64,000 nt of DNA from JANNBN01 sp963763885 (GTDB lineage Bacteria > Actinomycetota > Acidimicrobiia > Acidimicrobiales > JANYDT01): positions 310,001-374,000 of the forward strand of contig CAVXQD010000002.1 of NCBI GenBank assembly GCA_963763885.1. The letters run 5' to 3'. The position numbers and the translations under genes are program-made. The notes under the pieces are model-generated. The model did not search any database. It was given only the letters and a program-made list of their open reading frames with translations, and was not told the origin of the DNA. The stretch's first letter is position 1; each line of letters opens with the position of its first letter. This document shows positions 1-8,089 of this stretch, piece after piece.

Positions 1-50
1 CCAAGAATGGGGGTGATCCACCTCCGAGTTGCGTTACGAGGTGGATTGCC
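1..50 (-). repeat. Two-hairpin intergenic element, copy A (cut by window edge)
   Basis: This stretch is the reverse complement of the element at 44761-44825, nearly base for base. Arms ATCCACCTC (16-24) and GAGGTGGAT (38-46) form a 9-bp stem. The GGGGG at 9-13 is the right arm of the second hairpin; its left arm lies outside the window. It sits just upstream of the gene starting at 77, in the same orientation relative to that gene as copies B and C have to theirs. Confidence 0.7.
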
Positions 51-76
51 ACGTTCGTAGCGGCTATCACGGAGGG

Positions 77-1021
77 ATGACTGCTCCAGCCCCGCTTCGC
101 ACACGAGTCACCGAACTCCTCGGTGTCGACTATCCGATCATCCAAGCCCCGATGGGATGGATTGCCCGGTCTCAGCTTGCCTCGGCTGTTTCGAACGCAG
201 GTGGACTTGGGATCATCGAGACGTCATCCGGTGAACTCGACAATGTGAAGCGCGAAATCGAAAAGATCCGCGACCTCACGGATAAACCGTTCGGGGTCAA
301 CATCGCTCAGGCCTTTGTCCGAGACCCCGGTATCGCGCAATTCGTTATCGACCAGGGTGTTCGGTTTGTGACCACTTCCGCTGGCGATCCCACCAAGTAC
401 ACCGGGGCCTTGAAAGCCGCTGGTCTCACGGTATTCCACGTGGTTCCTACGCTCGCCGGAGCTCTCAAAGCAATCGCAGCGGGCGTCGACGGTTTGGTCG
501 TCGAGGGCGGCGAAGGCGGAGGATTCAAAAACCCACGCGACGTGGCGCTGATGGTTCTTCTCCCGCTCATCGCGTCGCAGGTCTCTGTTCCAATCGTCGC
601 TGCTGGCGGCATCACCGATGGTCGATCCATGGCGGCTGCGTTTGCCCTTGGCGCCGACGCGGTGCAGATGGGCACCCGGATGGTGAGTGCAGCAGAATCA
701 CCCGTGCACAGCAATTGGAAAGATGCGATCGTCGGGGCGGCCGAAACAGACACGGTCTTCTTAAACCGATTCTCAAAGCCAGGCTTGCGGGCATTGCGAA
801 CGGAACGCACCACAAAGTTGGAACACGAGGATCACGTCGGAATGGATCAGTTCGGCCGTTCGATGGACCTTTATTTTGGCGGCGACATGGAGTCTGCAAT
901 TGCCTTATGTGGACAGGTTGCGGGGCGCATCGCCAGCGTGGAACCTGTCGCTGACATCCTGCATTCGACCATTTCGGAGTTCCGCGAGAACGTCGCCTCG
1001 CTCAGTTCCCGCTTCGGCTGA
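77..1021 (+). CDS. NAD(P)H-dependent flavin oxidoreductase / nitronate monooxygenase-like
   Basis: 314-residue TIM-barrel FMN enzyme of the nitronate monooxygenase / 2-nitropropane dioxygenase family, which also contains FabK-type enoyl-ACP reductases. Visible family features are the N-terminal APMGWIA segment (about 24-30), the glycine-rich VEGGEGGG turn (about 142-149), and the AAGGITDGRS and ADAVQMGTR phosphate-binding segments (about 175-200). Members oxidise alkyl nitronates or reduce unsaturated acyl groups with flavin; the substrate here cannot be read from sequence. ATG at 77 is chosen because homology begins there. A TTG at 29 in frame would add a tail encoded by the upstream repeat. 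A weak -10-like TATCAC (65-70) ends six bases before the ATG. No partner gene is adjacent. Confidence 0.85.
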   Translation: MTAPAPLRTRVTELLGVDYPIIQAPMGWIARSQLASAVSNAGGLGIIETSSGELDNVKREIEKIRDLTDKPFGVNIAQAFVRDPGIAQFVIDQGVRFVTTSAGDPTKYTGALKAAGLTVFHVVPTLAGALKAIAAGVDGLVVEGGEGGGFKNPRDVALMVLLPLIASQVSVPIVAAGGITDGRSMAAAFALGADAVQMGTRMVSAAESPVHSNWKDAIVGAAETDTVFLNRFSKPGLRALRTERTTKLEHEDHVGMDQFGRSMDLYFGGDMESAIALCGQVAGRIASVEPVADILHSTISEFRENVASLSSRFG

Positions 1022-1174
1022 GAGCCCAGTCGCCCGGGGGATGGCCTGCGGAATCACGTAGTGCACTTCGACCGTCACCCGCATTGACGCCAGTTGGGGC
1101 AAATTGTCGCGGTGAACATCGGCACACGGTTTTTCGCCGGTCTCATCACAATCGTGGGCCACAATGCAGCTCTT

Positions 1175-2623
1175 ATGGAATTGCCACCACTCACCACCCT
1201 CAAAACAATTTTTGACCGTCTCAAGGCGAACGACATCGCTTGGTTCAAAGAACAATGGACATCAGGCGGCTTCGGCTGGCTGAAGGATCGTCTGCCTGCA
1301 GGCGAATACGACCAAATCGGGTCACGCGTTGACGCTGGTGACCTCAGCCCTCTCAAGGGCGCGTTGGGCAAGCTTGACCTGCCTGGCGTCGATCTCTTCA
1401 AGGGCCTCGCAGGCAACGTTGCAGGTGCCGCAGGAGCAGTAACGGGTGTCGCAGGGGCGGCAACCGGTGCAGCAGCTGCCAAGCTCGGTTCGTCCACGGC
1501 AAAGGTCGGCGGCGCAGCTGCTGCTGGCGTAGCCGGCGCAAAGGCTGTCGTTGATAGCGGCAACAAGAAGAAGGGTGGCCTCATGTGGGTCATTCCTGCG
1601 CTGATTGCCGCTGCATTGCTCGCATTCGGCCTCAGCCGTTGTGGCGGTTCGTCCTCAACGACAACCGACACCACCGTTGTCGCTGTCGAAGACACCGTTG
1701 CCGTGGAAGAGACCGTTGCAGCGGTTGAAGAGACCGTCGTCGCAGAGACCACTGTCGCAGCGGTTGAAACAACCGTTGCAGCGGCGACTGAGACCACCGC
1801 CGCAGCTGCTGCTGCAGCTGCCACTGGTGACATCCTTGCAACGGCAGAAGGCGCTGGTTCGTTCAAGACCCTCGGCGCAGCAATCAACGCTGCAGGCCTG
1901 GCCGACACCTTGAAGGGTGAAGGCCCGTTCACGGTGTTCGCTCCGACCGATGACGCATTCGCAAAGCTTCCTGCTGGCGTCGTCGACGCTCTTCTGAAGC
2001 CAGAGAACAAGGACGCGTTGACCAAGGTCCTCACGTACCACGTTGTTCCAGGAATGGTCATGGCTGCCGACGTCACGGCTGGCGAAGTCGCCAGTGTCGA
2101 AGGCTCGCCCCTCACCATCACCACCGATGGCGGCGTGAAGGTCAACGGCGTCAATGTCACCTCGACCGACATCGCAGCTACCAACGGTGTCATCCATGTC
2201 CTCGACGGCGTCCTCGTGCCGCCAACCGTCGACATCAACGCGCTGCTTGGCGCAGCTGCTCCGACCACTGTTGCTGCTGCTGCCGCTCCTGCTGCACCTG
2301 AGTCCCTCACCGTCTACTTCGCCAACGCGTCGTCAGCGCTTGACGCCGAAGCCACGGCAAAGATCGACGGTGCAGTGGCTAACCTCACGAAGCTGCCTGC
2401 AGGTTCAAAGGTCAGCATCGTGGGTCACGCATCCAAGACCGGCAACTCCGAGGCCAACGACGCGTTGTCCATCGCCCGTGCGAACAACGTGAAGGCCGCG
2501 TTGGAGAAGGGCCTTGGCGCTGCCGCTAGCGGAATCACCTTCAACGTCGAGGCTCGTGGCGACACGCAGCCTGACGATGACGAAGCCAAGAGCCGCAAGG
2601 TCACCATCGAAATCCAGCCCTGA
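1175..2623 (+). CDS. Membrane-anchored FAS1 (fasciclin) - OmpA-like protein
   Basis: About 482 residues in four parts. Residues 1-130 are a cytoplasmic-looking segment with an Ala/Gly-rich stretch and no recognised domain. Residues about 133-155 are one hydrophobic helix preceded by three lysines. A Thr/Val/Glu/Ala-rich linker follows (about 157-215). Outside the membrane come a FAS1 adhesion domain (about 218-350, with TVFAPTDDAF and the closing IHVLDGVL signature) and an OmpA-like domain (about 375-482, with GHASKTG and a C-terminal SRKVTIEI). FAS1 domains mediate adhesion and OmpA-like domains usually bind peptidoglycan, so a wall-attached surface protein is inferred. The start is uncertain: GTG at 1112 and TTG at 1094 are in frame. 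I prefer ATG 1175 because the plausible protein sequence begins there. Confidence 0.75.
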   Translation: MELPPLTTLKTIFDRLKANDIAWFKEQWTSGGFGWLKDRLPAGEYDQIGSRVDAGDLSPLKGALGKLDLPGVDLFKGLAGNVAGAAGAVTGVAGAATGAAAAKLGSSTAKVGGAAAAGVAGAKAVVDSGNKKKGGLMWVIPALIAAALLAFGLSRCGGSSSTTTDTTVVAVEDTVAVEETVAAVEETVVAETTVAAVETTVAAATETTAAAAAAAATGDILATAEGAGSFKTLGAAINAAGLADTLKGEGPFTVFAPTDDAFAKLPAGVVDALLKPENKDALTKVLTYHVVPGMVMAADVTAGEVASVEGSPLTITTDGGVKVNGVNVTSTDIAATNGVIHVLDGVLVPPTVDINALLGAAAPTTVAAAAAPAAPESLTVYFANASSALDAEATAKIDGAVANLTKLPAGSKVSIVGHASKTGNSEANDALSIARANNVKAALEKGLGAAASGITFNVEARGDTQPDDDEAKSRKVTIEIQP

Positions 2624-2682
2624 TTCGTTCCGGCCTCCGGCCGGAACATCCAGACCTAGCACCGCGCTGGGACAAGTGAACG

Positions 2683-2715
2683 GAAACAGCCCCCGACATC
2701 GCCGGGGGCTGTTTC
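2683..2715. terminator. Bidirectional Rho-independent-type terminator
   Basis: A perfect 13-bp stem: GAAACAGCCCCCG at 2683-2695 pairs with 2703-2715 across a 7-base loop. The stem is GC-rich at the loop end, with AAA on the left and TTT on the right, so it can work in both directions. It lies between two convergent genes, the FAS1-OmpA gene (stop 2623) and the phosphoribosyltransferase (stop 2746). Confidence 0.85.
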
Positions 2716-2745
2716 ACATTCCAATCAAGTTCAGGCGAAGCGGGG

Positions 2746-3270
2746 TCAGTGACCTTCGAGCGCCGCTGCATTGAGCTCGCCGCTTGGCAGCAAGACCGGC
2801 GGCTTGTCGCTCCATGGAAAGTCGATCCAACGATCGGTCCGCTTCCACACATATTCGCACTTCACGATGGAATGCGGCTTTTCGTAGATGACCGCAACAC
2901 GAGTTTCGGCAACGTTGCCGACTACGAAATCGTGCACGGCCTTCAGCGTGTGCCCCGTGTCTGCCACATCGTCTACTACAAGGACTTTCTTGTCCTGCAG
3001 GTCCACCAGGTTGAGCTGCGGAGGCAACATCACGGGGAAATCGAGCGTCTCGCCGATACCCGTGTAGTACTCGACCGAGATCACAAACACGTTCTTGATG
3101 CTCAACGCGTAGCCCATGGCACCGGCGGGCAACAGCCCACCTCGTGCGATGGCGAGAATGATGTCTGGTCGGTAGCCGCTGGCTGCGACCTGCTGGCTGA
3201 GCGTGACACCCGCCTCGCCGAAGGAATCCCAGGTCAGGATCTCGCGTTCACCGGGCGGAGGTACTGGCAT
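2746..3270 (-). CDS. Phosphoribosyltransferase (xanthine/hypoxanthine-guanine PRT-like)
   Basis: 174-residue type I phosphoribosyltransferase. The PRPP-binding signature VLVVDDVADTGHT is at about residues 96-108, and AIARGGLLPAGAMG (about 40-53) forms the PPi loop. Such enzymes attach a purine base to PRPP in salvage. The C-terminal WIDFPWS segment resembles small xanthine/hypoxanthine PRTs, but the base specificity is not certain. ATG 3270 is chosen over an in-frame start at 3330 because a TACTGT hexamer (3282-3277) ends exactly six bases upstream, which predicts a leaderless mRNA. Transcription ends at the shared terminator at 2683-2715. Confidence 0.85.
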   Translation of the reverse strand: MPVPPPGEREILTWDSFGEAGVTLSQQVAASGYRPDIILAIARGGLLPAGAMGYALSIKNVFVISVEYYTGIGETLDFPVMLPPQLNLVDLQDKKVLVVDDVADTGHTLKAVHDFVVGNVAETRVAVIYEKPHSIVKCEYVWKRTDRWIDFPWSDKPPVLLPSGELNAAALEGH

Positions 3271-3276
3271 GCACAA

Positions 3277-3282
3277 ACAGTA
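3277..3282 (-). promoter_or_regulatory. -10 hexamer TACTGT of the phosphoribosyltransferase gene
   Basis: TACTGT lies on the minus strand, with six bases between it and ATG 3270. No convincing -35 is visible. The spacing predicts that transcription starts at or next to the A of the ATG. Confidence 0.55.
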
Positions 3283-3323
3283 ATCCACCGGCCCGCCCCG
3301 ACCAGAAAACTCCCAGAAGCGGG

Positions 3324-3387
3324 AGAACACCTCGCAAACGCGCTTCGAGGTGTTCTGCCCCCAACCTTGGGGGCAGCCTCTCTCGCG
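3324..3387 (+). repeat. Two-hairpin intergenic element, copy B
   Basis: The first hairpin has 11-bp arms AGAACACCTCG (3324-3334) and CGAGGTGTTCT (3346-3356). The second has 10-bp arms CTGCCCCCAA (3355-3364) and TTGGGGGCAG (3367-3376) with a 2-base loop. CCTCTCTCGCGG follows, shared with copy C. Three base pairs of the first stem differ from copies A and C on both sides, keeping the pairing. On the minus strand the element is followed by CTCCC-GCTTCT-GGGAG-TTTT (3325 to about 3306), a weak terminator-like hairpin. Confidence 0.75.
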
Positions 3388-3393
3388 GACTAG

Positions 3394-3518
3394 TCGGACG
3401 CGCCGGTGTGTGATGGGTTGCTCACCTCGGGTTCACTTCGTTCACCGCTCGGACGCGCCGGTGTGTGATGGGTTGCTCACCTCGGGTTCACTTCGTTCAC
3501 CGCTCGGACGCGCCGGTG
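3394..3518. repeat. 55-bp tandem repeat, 2.3 copies
   Basis: Units start at 3394, 3449 and 3504 (partial). They are identical where they overlap. The core contains GATGGGTTGCTCACCTCGG, also the core of the 66-bp tandem repeat at 17323-17466, so the two arrays are related. The third unit supplies the last codons and stop of the small membrane protein gene ending at 3497. Confidence 0.85.
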
Positions 3519-3811
3519 CCGAGCCGGACGGCTTTGCGCACTACGTCGCGTAGATCTGGTTCCGGGGTGCCTGTCGCGATGAGGTCTTGCACCCTTGCTT
3601 CCAGTTCGGCGGCGAGAGCTTGCTGTGCGCCACCTTGGTTTGCGGGGCGGTCCAGCGTGTTGGCCACGATCAGAATGAGCATGGCGACGGCGCCGAACAT
3701 GCCGAACGCCATAGCGCCGCCAATGGCGCCTTTGATGTTGGTGATGATCATCCCGGCCACGCTGGCGACGCAGCAAACGGCGACGATCTTGCGCAGCAGT
3801 CCGATGCTCAC
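3497..3811 (-). CDS. Small two-helix membrane protein, unknown function
   Basis: 104 residues. Two hydrophobic segments (about 8-27 and 30-51) are joined by a short polar turn and followed by a charged cytoplasmic-looking tail with LAAELEARVQDLIATG. I do not recognise the family. GTG 3811 lies 29 bases after the stop of the ettA-like gene on the same strand, so the two probably share a transcript. The last few codons and the stop lie inside the 55-bp tandem repeat, so the C-terminus may have been altered by repeat insertion. Confidence 0.6.
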   Translation of the reverse strand: MSIGLLRKIVAVCCVASVAGMIITNIKGAIGGAMAFGMFGAVAMLILIVANTLDRPANQGGAQQALAAELEARVQDLIATGTPEPDLRDVVRKAVRLGTGASER

Positions 3812-3840
3812 TTGGTGCTCACTTGGTGCTCACCCGTTGC

Positions 3841-5538
3841 TCATCGGACGAGTGGCTTGTACTTCAGGCGATGCGGCTGGTCGGCCTCGGAGCCGAGTTC
3901 CTTCTTCCGGAACGCTTCGTAGTCGGCGAAGTTGCCCTCGAACCAGCGGACCTGGCTGTTGCCTTCGAACGCAAGCACATGGGTGCAGATGCGGTCGAGG
4001 AACCAACGATCGTGGCTGATGACTACGGCACAACCGGGGAACGCAACAAGCGCTTCTTCCAATGCGCGGAGCGTGTCGACGTCGAGGTCGTTGGTTGGTT
4101 CGTCGAGGAGCAGTACGTTGCCGCCGGACTTGAGGAGCTTCGCGAGATGGACGCGGTTGCGTTCACCACCGGAAAGCTCACCGACCTTCTTCTGTTGATC
4201 GGAGCCCTTGAAGTTGAAAGAGGCGCAATACGCTCGGCCGTGAATGGTGCGTCCGTTGAACTTGAACTCGTCCAGCCCATCAGTGATTTCCTCGAACACG
4301 GTCTTGTCCGGTGACAAGTCGTCACGACTCTGGTCGACGTAAGCGGGCTTGACGGTGGTGCCCACGGTGAGCGTGCCGGAGTCTGCTGGCTCAAGTCCCA
4401 TCATCATGCGGAACAGCGTGGTCTTACCGGCGCCGTTGGCACCGATGATGCCGACGATGCCTGCAGGCGGAAGCTTGAACGACAAGTTCTCGATGAGGAG
4501 ACGGTCGCCGAAGCCCTTGTTGACACCGTCGGCCTCGATAACCACGTCGCCGAGGCGAGGAGGCGACGGGATGATGATTTCGAGTTTGGCCTGACGACCC
4601 TCGGCGTTCTGCGATTCGCTGAGTAGCTCTTCGTAAGCGGACAGACGAGCTTTGGACTTTGCCTGCCGTGCACGAGGCGACTGACGTACCCAATCGAGCT
4701 CTTCAGCCAATGCGCGCTGACGGGCGGACTCTGTCTTTTCTTCAGCGGCGAGACGGGCACGCTTCTGTTCAAGCCAGCCGGAGTAGTTCCCCTCGTATGG
4801 GATGCCTGCGCCGCGGTCGAGTTCCAGGATCCAGCCAGCAACGTTGTCCAGGAAGTACCGATCGTGGGTGACCGCAACGACCGTGCCGGGGTAGTCCTGC
4901 AGGAAGCGTTCCAGCCAGCCGACCGACTCTGCGTCGAGATGGTTAGTGGGTTCGTCCAAGAGAAGGAGGTCTGGCTTGGACAGCAGCAGCTTGCACAGCG
5001 CGACCCGGCGCTTTTCACCACCCGACAAAGTGGACACGTCTGCATCGCCCGGTGGGCAGCGCAATGCATCCATTGCAATGTCGAGCTGGCGGTCCAGGTC
5101 CCACGCGTTGGTGGCGTCGATCTTGTCCTGCAGGTCGGCCTGCTCGGCGAGGAGCTTGTCGAAGTCTGCGTCGGGGTCACCCATGGCTTCACAGACTGCG
5201 TTGTAACGGTCAACCAAACCGGCGATCTCTTTAACGCCGTCGCGTACGTTGCCGAGGACGTCTTTGGTCTCGTCGAGCGTTGGTTCTTGGGACAGGTACC
5301 CGACCGAGAAACCTGGCGTGAGGCGCGCCTCGCCGACGAAACCGTCGTCCACGCCAGCCATGATCTTCAGCAGCGACGACTTACCGGAGCCATTGGAGCC
5401 CAACACGCCGATCTTGGCGCCGGGCCACATGGAGATGTTGATGCCCCTGAGGACTTCCCGGTCTGGCGGGTAGAACCTGCGCAGATCGCGCATTGTGTAG
5501 ATGTACCGGCTCTTGTCCATACCCTCATGTGCTGCCAT
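3841..5538 (-). CDS. ettA: ABC-F translational throttle EttA
   Basis: 565 residues, close to the roughly 555 of E. coli EttA. Two ABC ATPase domains are present: Walker A GSNGSGKSS and GANGAGKTT, signatures LSGGEKRR and LSGGERNR, Walker B LLLDEPTNHLD and LLLDEPTNDLD. A charged inter-domain linker contains RARQAKSKARL. EttA binds the ribosomal E site and gates entry into elongation according to ATP/ADP level. The N-terminus YIYTMRDLRRFYPP matches the family. ATG 5538 is chosen because TAACCT (5551-5546) ends seven bases upstream; an in-frame ATG at 5520 is less likely. The small membrane protein gene at 3811 follows on the same strand. Confidence 0.93.
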   Translation of the reverse strand: MAAHEGMDKSRYIYTMRDLRRFYPPDREVLRGINISMWPGAKIGVLGSNGSGKSSLLKIMAGVDDGFVGEARLTPGFSVGYLSQEPTLDETKDVLGNVRDGVKEIAGLVDRYNAVCEAMGDPDADFDKLLAEQADLQDKIDATNAWDLDRQLDIAMDALRCPPGDADVSTLSGGEKRRVALCKLLLSKPDLLLLDEPTNHLDAESVGWLERFLQDYPGTVVAVTHDRYFLDNVAGWILELDRGAGIPYEGNYSGWLEQKRARLAAEEKTESARQRALAEELDWVRQSPRARQAKSKARLSAYEELLSESQNAEGRQAKLEIIIPSPPRLGDVVIEADGVNKGFGDRLLIENLSFKLPPAGIVGIIGANGAGKTTLFRMMMGLEPADSGTLTVGTTVKPAYVDQSRDDLSPDKTVFEEITDGLDEFKFNGRTIHGRAYCASFNFKGSDQQKKVGELSGGERNRVHLAKLLKSGGNVLLLDEPTNDLDVDTLRALEEALVAFPGCAVVISHDRWFLDRICTHVLAFEGNSQVRWFEGNFADYEAFRKKELGSEADQPHRLKYKPLVR

Positions 5539-5545
5539 GCCCTTG

Positions 5546-5551
5546 AGGTTA
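5546..5551 (-). promoter_or_regulatory. -10 hexamer TAACCT of ettA
   Basis: TAACCT on the minus strand, seven bases before ATG 5538. It overlaps the stop codon of the DUF429-like gene ending at 5549, so ettA can be transcribed separately from the genes upstream. Confidence 0.5.
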
Positions 5552-6439
5552 CGAGACGCGGGACCCGTCCTCCGACGTTCGGGTTCCGTCCGGTGCAGCC
5601 GGCGCAGGGAGCGGAATCCACCCCTCTAGCGCGACGGTTTCGGGGTCAGCGCTCATCGAAGTCTGTAACGGCGTGACACCCAGGGCAGCTGCGGCGGCGA
5701 TGGTCTGCGCGCAGATCAACGCGTCAAACGCGTCTTCTGACGCTGCCCCCAGCGCACTTAAGGCGAGCGGGATGCCACTGAAGGAGGCCTCCAGGTAGGC
5801 CGTTCGGCGCTGAGCATCTGACTTTACGACGGGACCGGTGAACAGCCTGGGGTACATCTCAAACACGGTGACCGGCCCGGGCGGGTCGAACGGCCAAATG
5901 CTGCACCCGTGTTCGCGCAATTGGGGAAGCAGTGCCATCCCGCGAACGGATCCGGTGCCAACGCTGCCCGCACCACCAATCTGAAACGTGGACTTCGGTC
6001 GGATTCCGCCGACCGGCAACAACGCTTGCTCGCAGAGTCTGAACTGCTGGAGATCTGCTGGACGTGGTCGGCCCGGCCGCCCCCAAAACGGTGCTTCACA
6101 CCCCTCCAGCCATCGATTGCCATCGGACGCTGCGAGCTCCCAAAGTTGGCCCACGTTCCGGCACCCCTGGTCTCGCACCCACCAAGCCGGAAACGAAAAG
6201 GAGAAATCGAGTCCGATCAGCACCGGGTCTTCTGCCGTCGCGGTGGCCGCAATTCGGCAGAGTTCGTCGATCACCTGGGCACGGGTTCGCCCTGCCTCAA
6301 GTCGAACCACAGCGCTACCGGGATGCTGAAATGTGGGCTGCCCCTGGAGCTCGGCTTCGGCCAGCCAGATACTCGTTCGCTCGCCAACGAGTCGCCCCGA
6401 CCAATCGACTGCGATCACCCGCCGGGGCGGCCGAAACAC
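5549..6439 (-). CDS. DUF429-like predicted nuclease (RNase H-fold)
   Basis: 296 residues from a GTG start. Conserved-looking motifs are AVDWSG near the N-terminus, GLDFSFSFP, QIGGAGSVGTGSVRGM, FEMYPR and SEDAFDAL. These resemble DUF429 proteins, which are predicted to adopt an RNase H-like fold with acidic metal ligands (Asp in the first, second and last motifs). The biochemical function is not established. The GTG lies two bases after the stop of the secreted hydrolase gene upstream, so the two form an operon. Assignment to DUF429 rests on motif recall, not a search. Confidence 0.65.
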   Translation of the reverse strand: MFRPPRRVIAVDWSGRLVGERTSIWLAEAELQGQPTFQHPGSAVVRLEAGRTRAQVIDELCRIAATATAEDPVLIGLDFSFSFPAWWVRDQGCRNVGQLWELAASDGNRWLEGCEAPFWGRPGRPRPADLQQFRLCEQALLPVGGIRPKSTFQIGGAGSVGTGSVRGMALLPQLREHGCSIWPFDPPGPVTVFEMYPRLFTGPVVKSDAQRRTAYLEASFSGIPLALSALGAASEDAFDALICAQTIAAAAALGVTPLQTSMSADPETVALEGWIPLPAPAAPDGTRTSEDGSRVS

Positions 6440-6441
6440 AG

Positions 6442-7944
6442 TCAGCCGGTGCAGACGATGCCTGCGGGCGGCAGCACCAGGTTGACGAGGAAGTCAACTG
6501 CGTAGGGGTCGACGCAGGTTCCGCGCCCCACCTGGCCGTGATCCGATCCAACTCGGGTGAGCAGCGTGCCGCCAGTTGTGGCGACCATGGACTGCTGCCA
6601 TTCGATTGGAGTGATGAGGTCAAGCGTTGCTCCGACCAACAGCACCGGAGCGATGCCGTTGGGCTGGATAACTGGTTGTGGTCGAGTCTTCACGGGCCAA
6701 TACCCGCAGATCTTGTACAACTCGGCGGTACCCCGGGCGTTCACAGCAAAGTGTGGTGCTGCAGCAGGCAGCCGCGTTGCCAGCGTTGCGAGTTCGGCCT
6801 GGTTCTGCGTGACGAGTCCGTCGTGACACTGGTACGCAAAGATGGACTCGAGCACTTCGTAGTCCGGCCGCGGGACGAAGCTACGGAGATCGAACGACGT
6901 GTACGGGTCGCCAGGAGAGCTGGCTGCTGCGTTCAGTCCGTCTGCCAGGATCTTCCAACCACCGATTGCCTGAGACCCAAGCAGCCGTTCGACGGTGCCT
7001 TCAAACCGACTGCGGGCAGCCTCGCGGCTCCGCGATCCGCCGAAGTACGTGAGGATCTGGTCGTATCTCGCGAGGAGGTCCGTGCCGTTGTTGAACGCGC
7101 AGGGTGTGTACGAGCCGTCTTGACACTGTCGAAGGAACGCGAGGAGCGCGCGTTCGTTGGCTGCGTATCCACCTTCAAGCAGGCCAGTGCCGAACAGGGT
7201 GTGATCCAGGCCGGAATCAAGGACCACTGACCGCAGCGTGGTGGGGAACAAGGTGGCGTACAAGGCCCCCAGGTAACCGCCGTAGGAGAATCCAAGGAAG
7301 TTGATTTTCTCTTCACCCAGCGCCCGGCGAACCCAGTCGTGGTCCCTGACGGAGCTCTCACTATCGATGTACTTGAGCAGTTGACCGGATCGTTTGCCAC
7401 AAGCGGTGGCAACCGCCTTCAGATACTGATTGTCTGTCCTGATGGTGTCGAGGTCCAGGGGATCTATTCCGCAGCTGACCTGCGCAGAGTTGGTGGTGCC
7501 GCGAGGATCGAGGCCGATGATGTCGAAACGGGCCACCACCTCGGCTGGAAAGATGCGATTGGCGCCGCGGATGAGCCCATTGGCGCTTGCTCCCGGGCCA
7601 CCAGGATTGACGAACAACGCACCGATTCGGCGTGCTGGATCGGTTGCCCGGTGGCGGACAACGGAAAGTTCCAGTGCCGGCGAGAAGGGGTCCGAGTAGT
7701 TCATCGGCGCCTCGACGATGGCGCACTCAAGAACTTCGAAACAGCCGCGAAAGGCTATAGGCGTAGGCTCTTTCCAGCGGGTAGTTCTCTTTGGGAACTG
7801 GTAAACACCGTTCACGTCCTGGGCAACAACGCGAGACCGTGTTGCCTTTTTCTTTGTCGTGGCGGCTGATGCCGGGAGCACCGCACTGCCGAGGACGGCC
7901 GTGATGGTGAGAGCGGTTAGCAGCAGCGATGGGCGCCGAATCAT
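6442..7944 (-). CDS. Secreted alpha/beta hydrolase, tripeptidyl-aminopeptidase-like (S33)
   Basis: 500 residues with a clear signal peptide: RR at residues 3-4, a hydrophobic core, then PASA before a lysine-rich mature start. The nucleophile elbow GFSYGGYLGALYA carries the catalytic Ser. VNPGGPGAS forms the oxyanion region, the late segment LDLITPIEW should carry the Asp, and GSDHGQVG carries the His. C-terminal Cys pairs fit the TAP-type C-terminal domain of actinobacterial secreted aminopeptidases (SlpD/E, tripeptidyl aminopeptidase). The role is extracellular peptide hydrolysis for nutrition, though proline iminopeptidase or esterase activity is possible. TAAGGT (7956-7951) ends six bases before ATG 7944. 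The DUF429 gene follows in the same operon. Confidence 0.85.
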   Translation of the reverse strand: MIRRPSLLLTALTITAVLGSAVLPASAATTKKKATRSRVVAQDVNGVYQFPKRTTRWKEPTPIAFRGCFEVLECAIVEAPMNYSDPFSPALELSVVRHRATDPARRIGALFVNPGGPGASANGLIRGANRIFPAEVVARFDIIGLDPRGTTNSAQVSCGIDPLDLDTIRTDNQYLKAVATACGKRSGQLLKYIDSESSVRDHDWVRRALGEEKINFLGFSYGGYLGALYATLFPTTLRSVVLDSGLDHTLFGTGLLEGGYAANERALLAFLRQCQDGSYTPCAFNNGTDLLARYDQILTYFGGSRSREAARSRFEGTVERLLGSQAIGGWKILADGLNAAASSPGDPYTSFDLRSFVPRPDYEVLESIFAYQCHDGLVTQNQAELATLATRLPAAAPHFAVNARGTAELYKICGYWPVKTRPQPVIQPNGIAPVLLVGATLDLITPIEWQQSMVATTGGTLLTRVGSDHGQVGRGTCVDPYAVDFLVNLVLPPAGIVCTG

Positions 7945-7950
7945 TTGGCG

Positions 7951-7956
7951 ACCTTA
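7951..7956 (-). promoter_or_regulatory. -10 hexamer TAAGGT of the secreted hydrolase gene
   Basis: TAAGGT on the minus strand, six bases before ATG 7944. It is the same hexamer and spacing as at xthA (31526-31531). Leaderless start predicted. Confidence 0.6.
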
Positions 7957-8089
7957 TCGGCGGGGCATATTCAAGCGATACACCAGACATGACGATGTAG
8001 GAATACTGAAATTCGAAATGCGGCGCGCGTTTCCCTAGGTTGTGGCCCTTTGGTCACCGTGGCTCCGTCCGAGAACCGGACGGCTTGCG

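Noticed and set aside
1075..2310. Minus-strand 411-residue Ala/Ser/Thr/Val-rich open frame opposite the FAS1-OmpA gene
   Set aside because: It is the shadow of the biased linker and domain codons on the plus strand, which has clear homology.
3306..3325. Attenuator hairpin (CTCCC-GCTTCT-GGGAG-TTTT) for the phosphoribosyltransferase gene
   Set aside because: The stem has only five base pairs and lies upstream of the predicted promoter at 3282-3277; it more likely belongs to the end of an upstream transcript.
3394..3518. CRISPR array
   Set aside because: Units are directly joined without unique spacers, and there are only two full copies and no cas genes.
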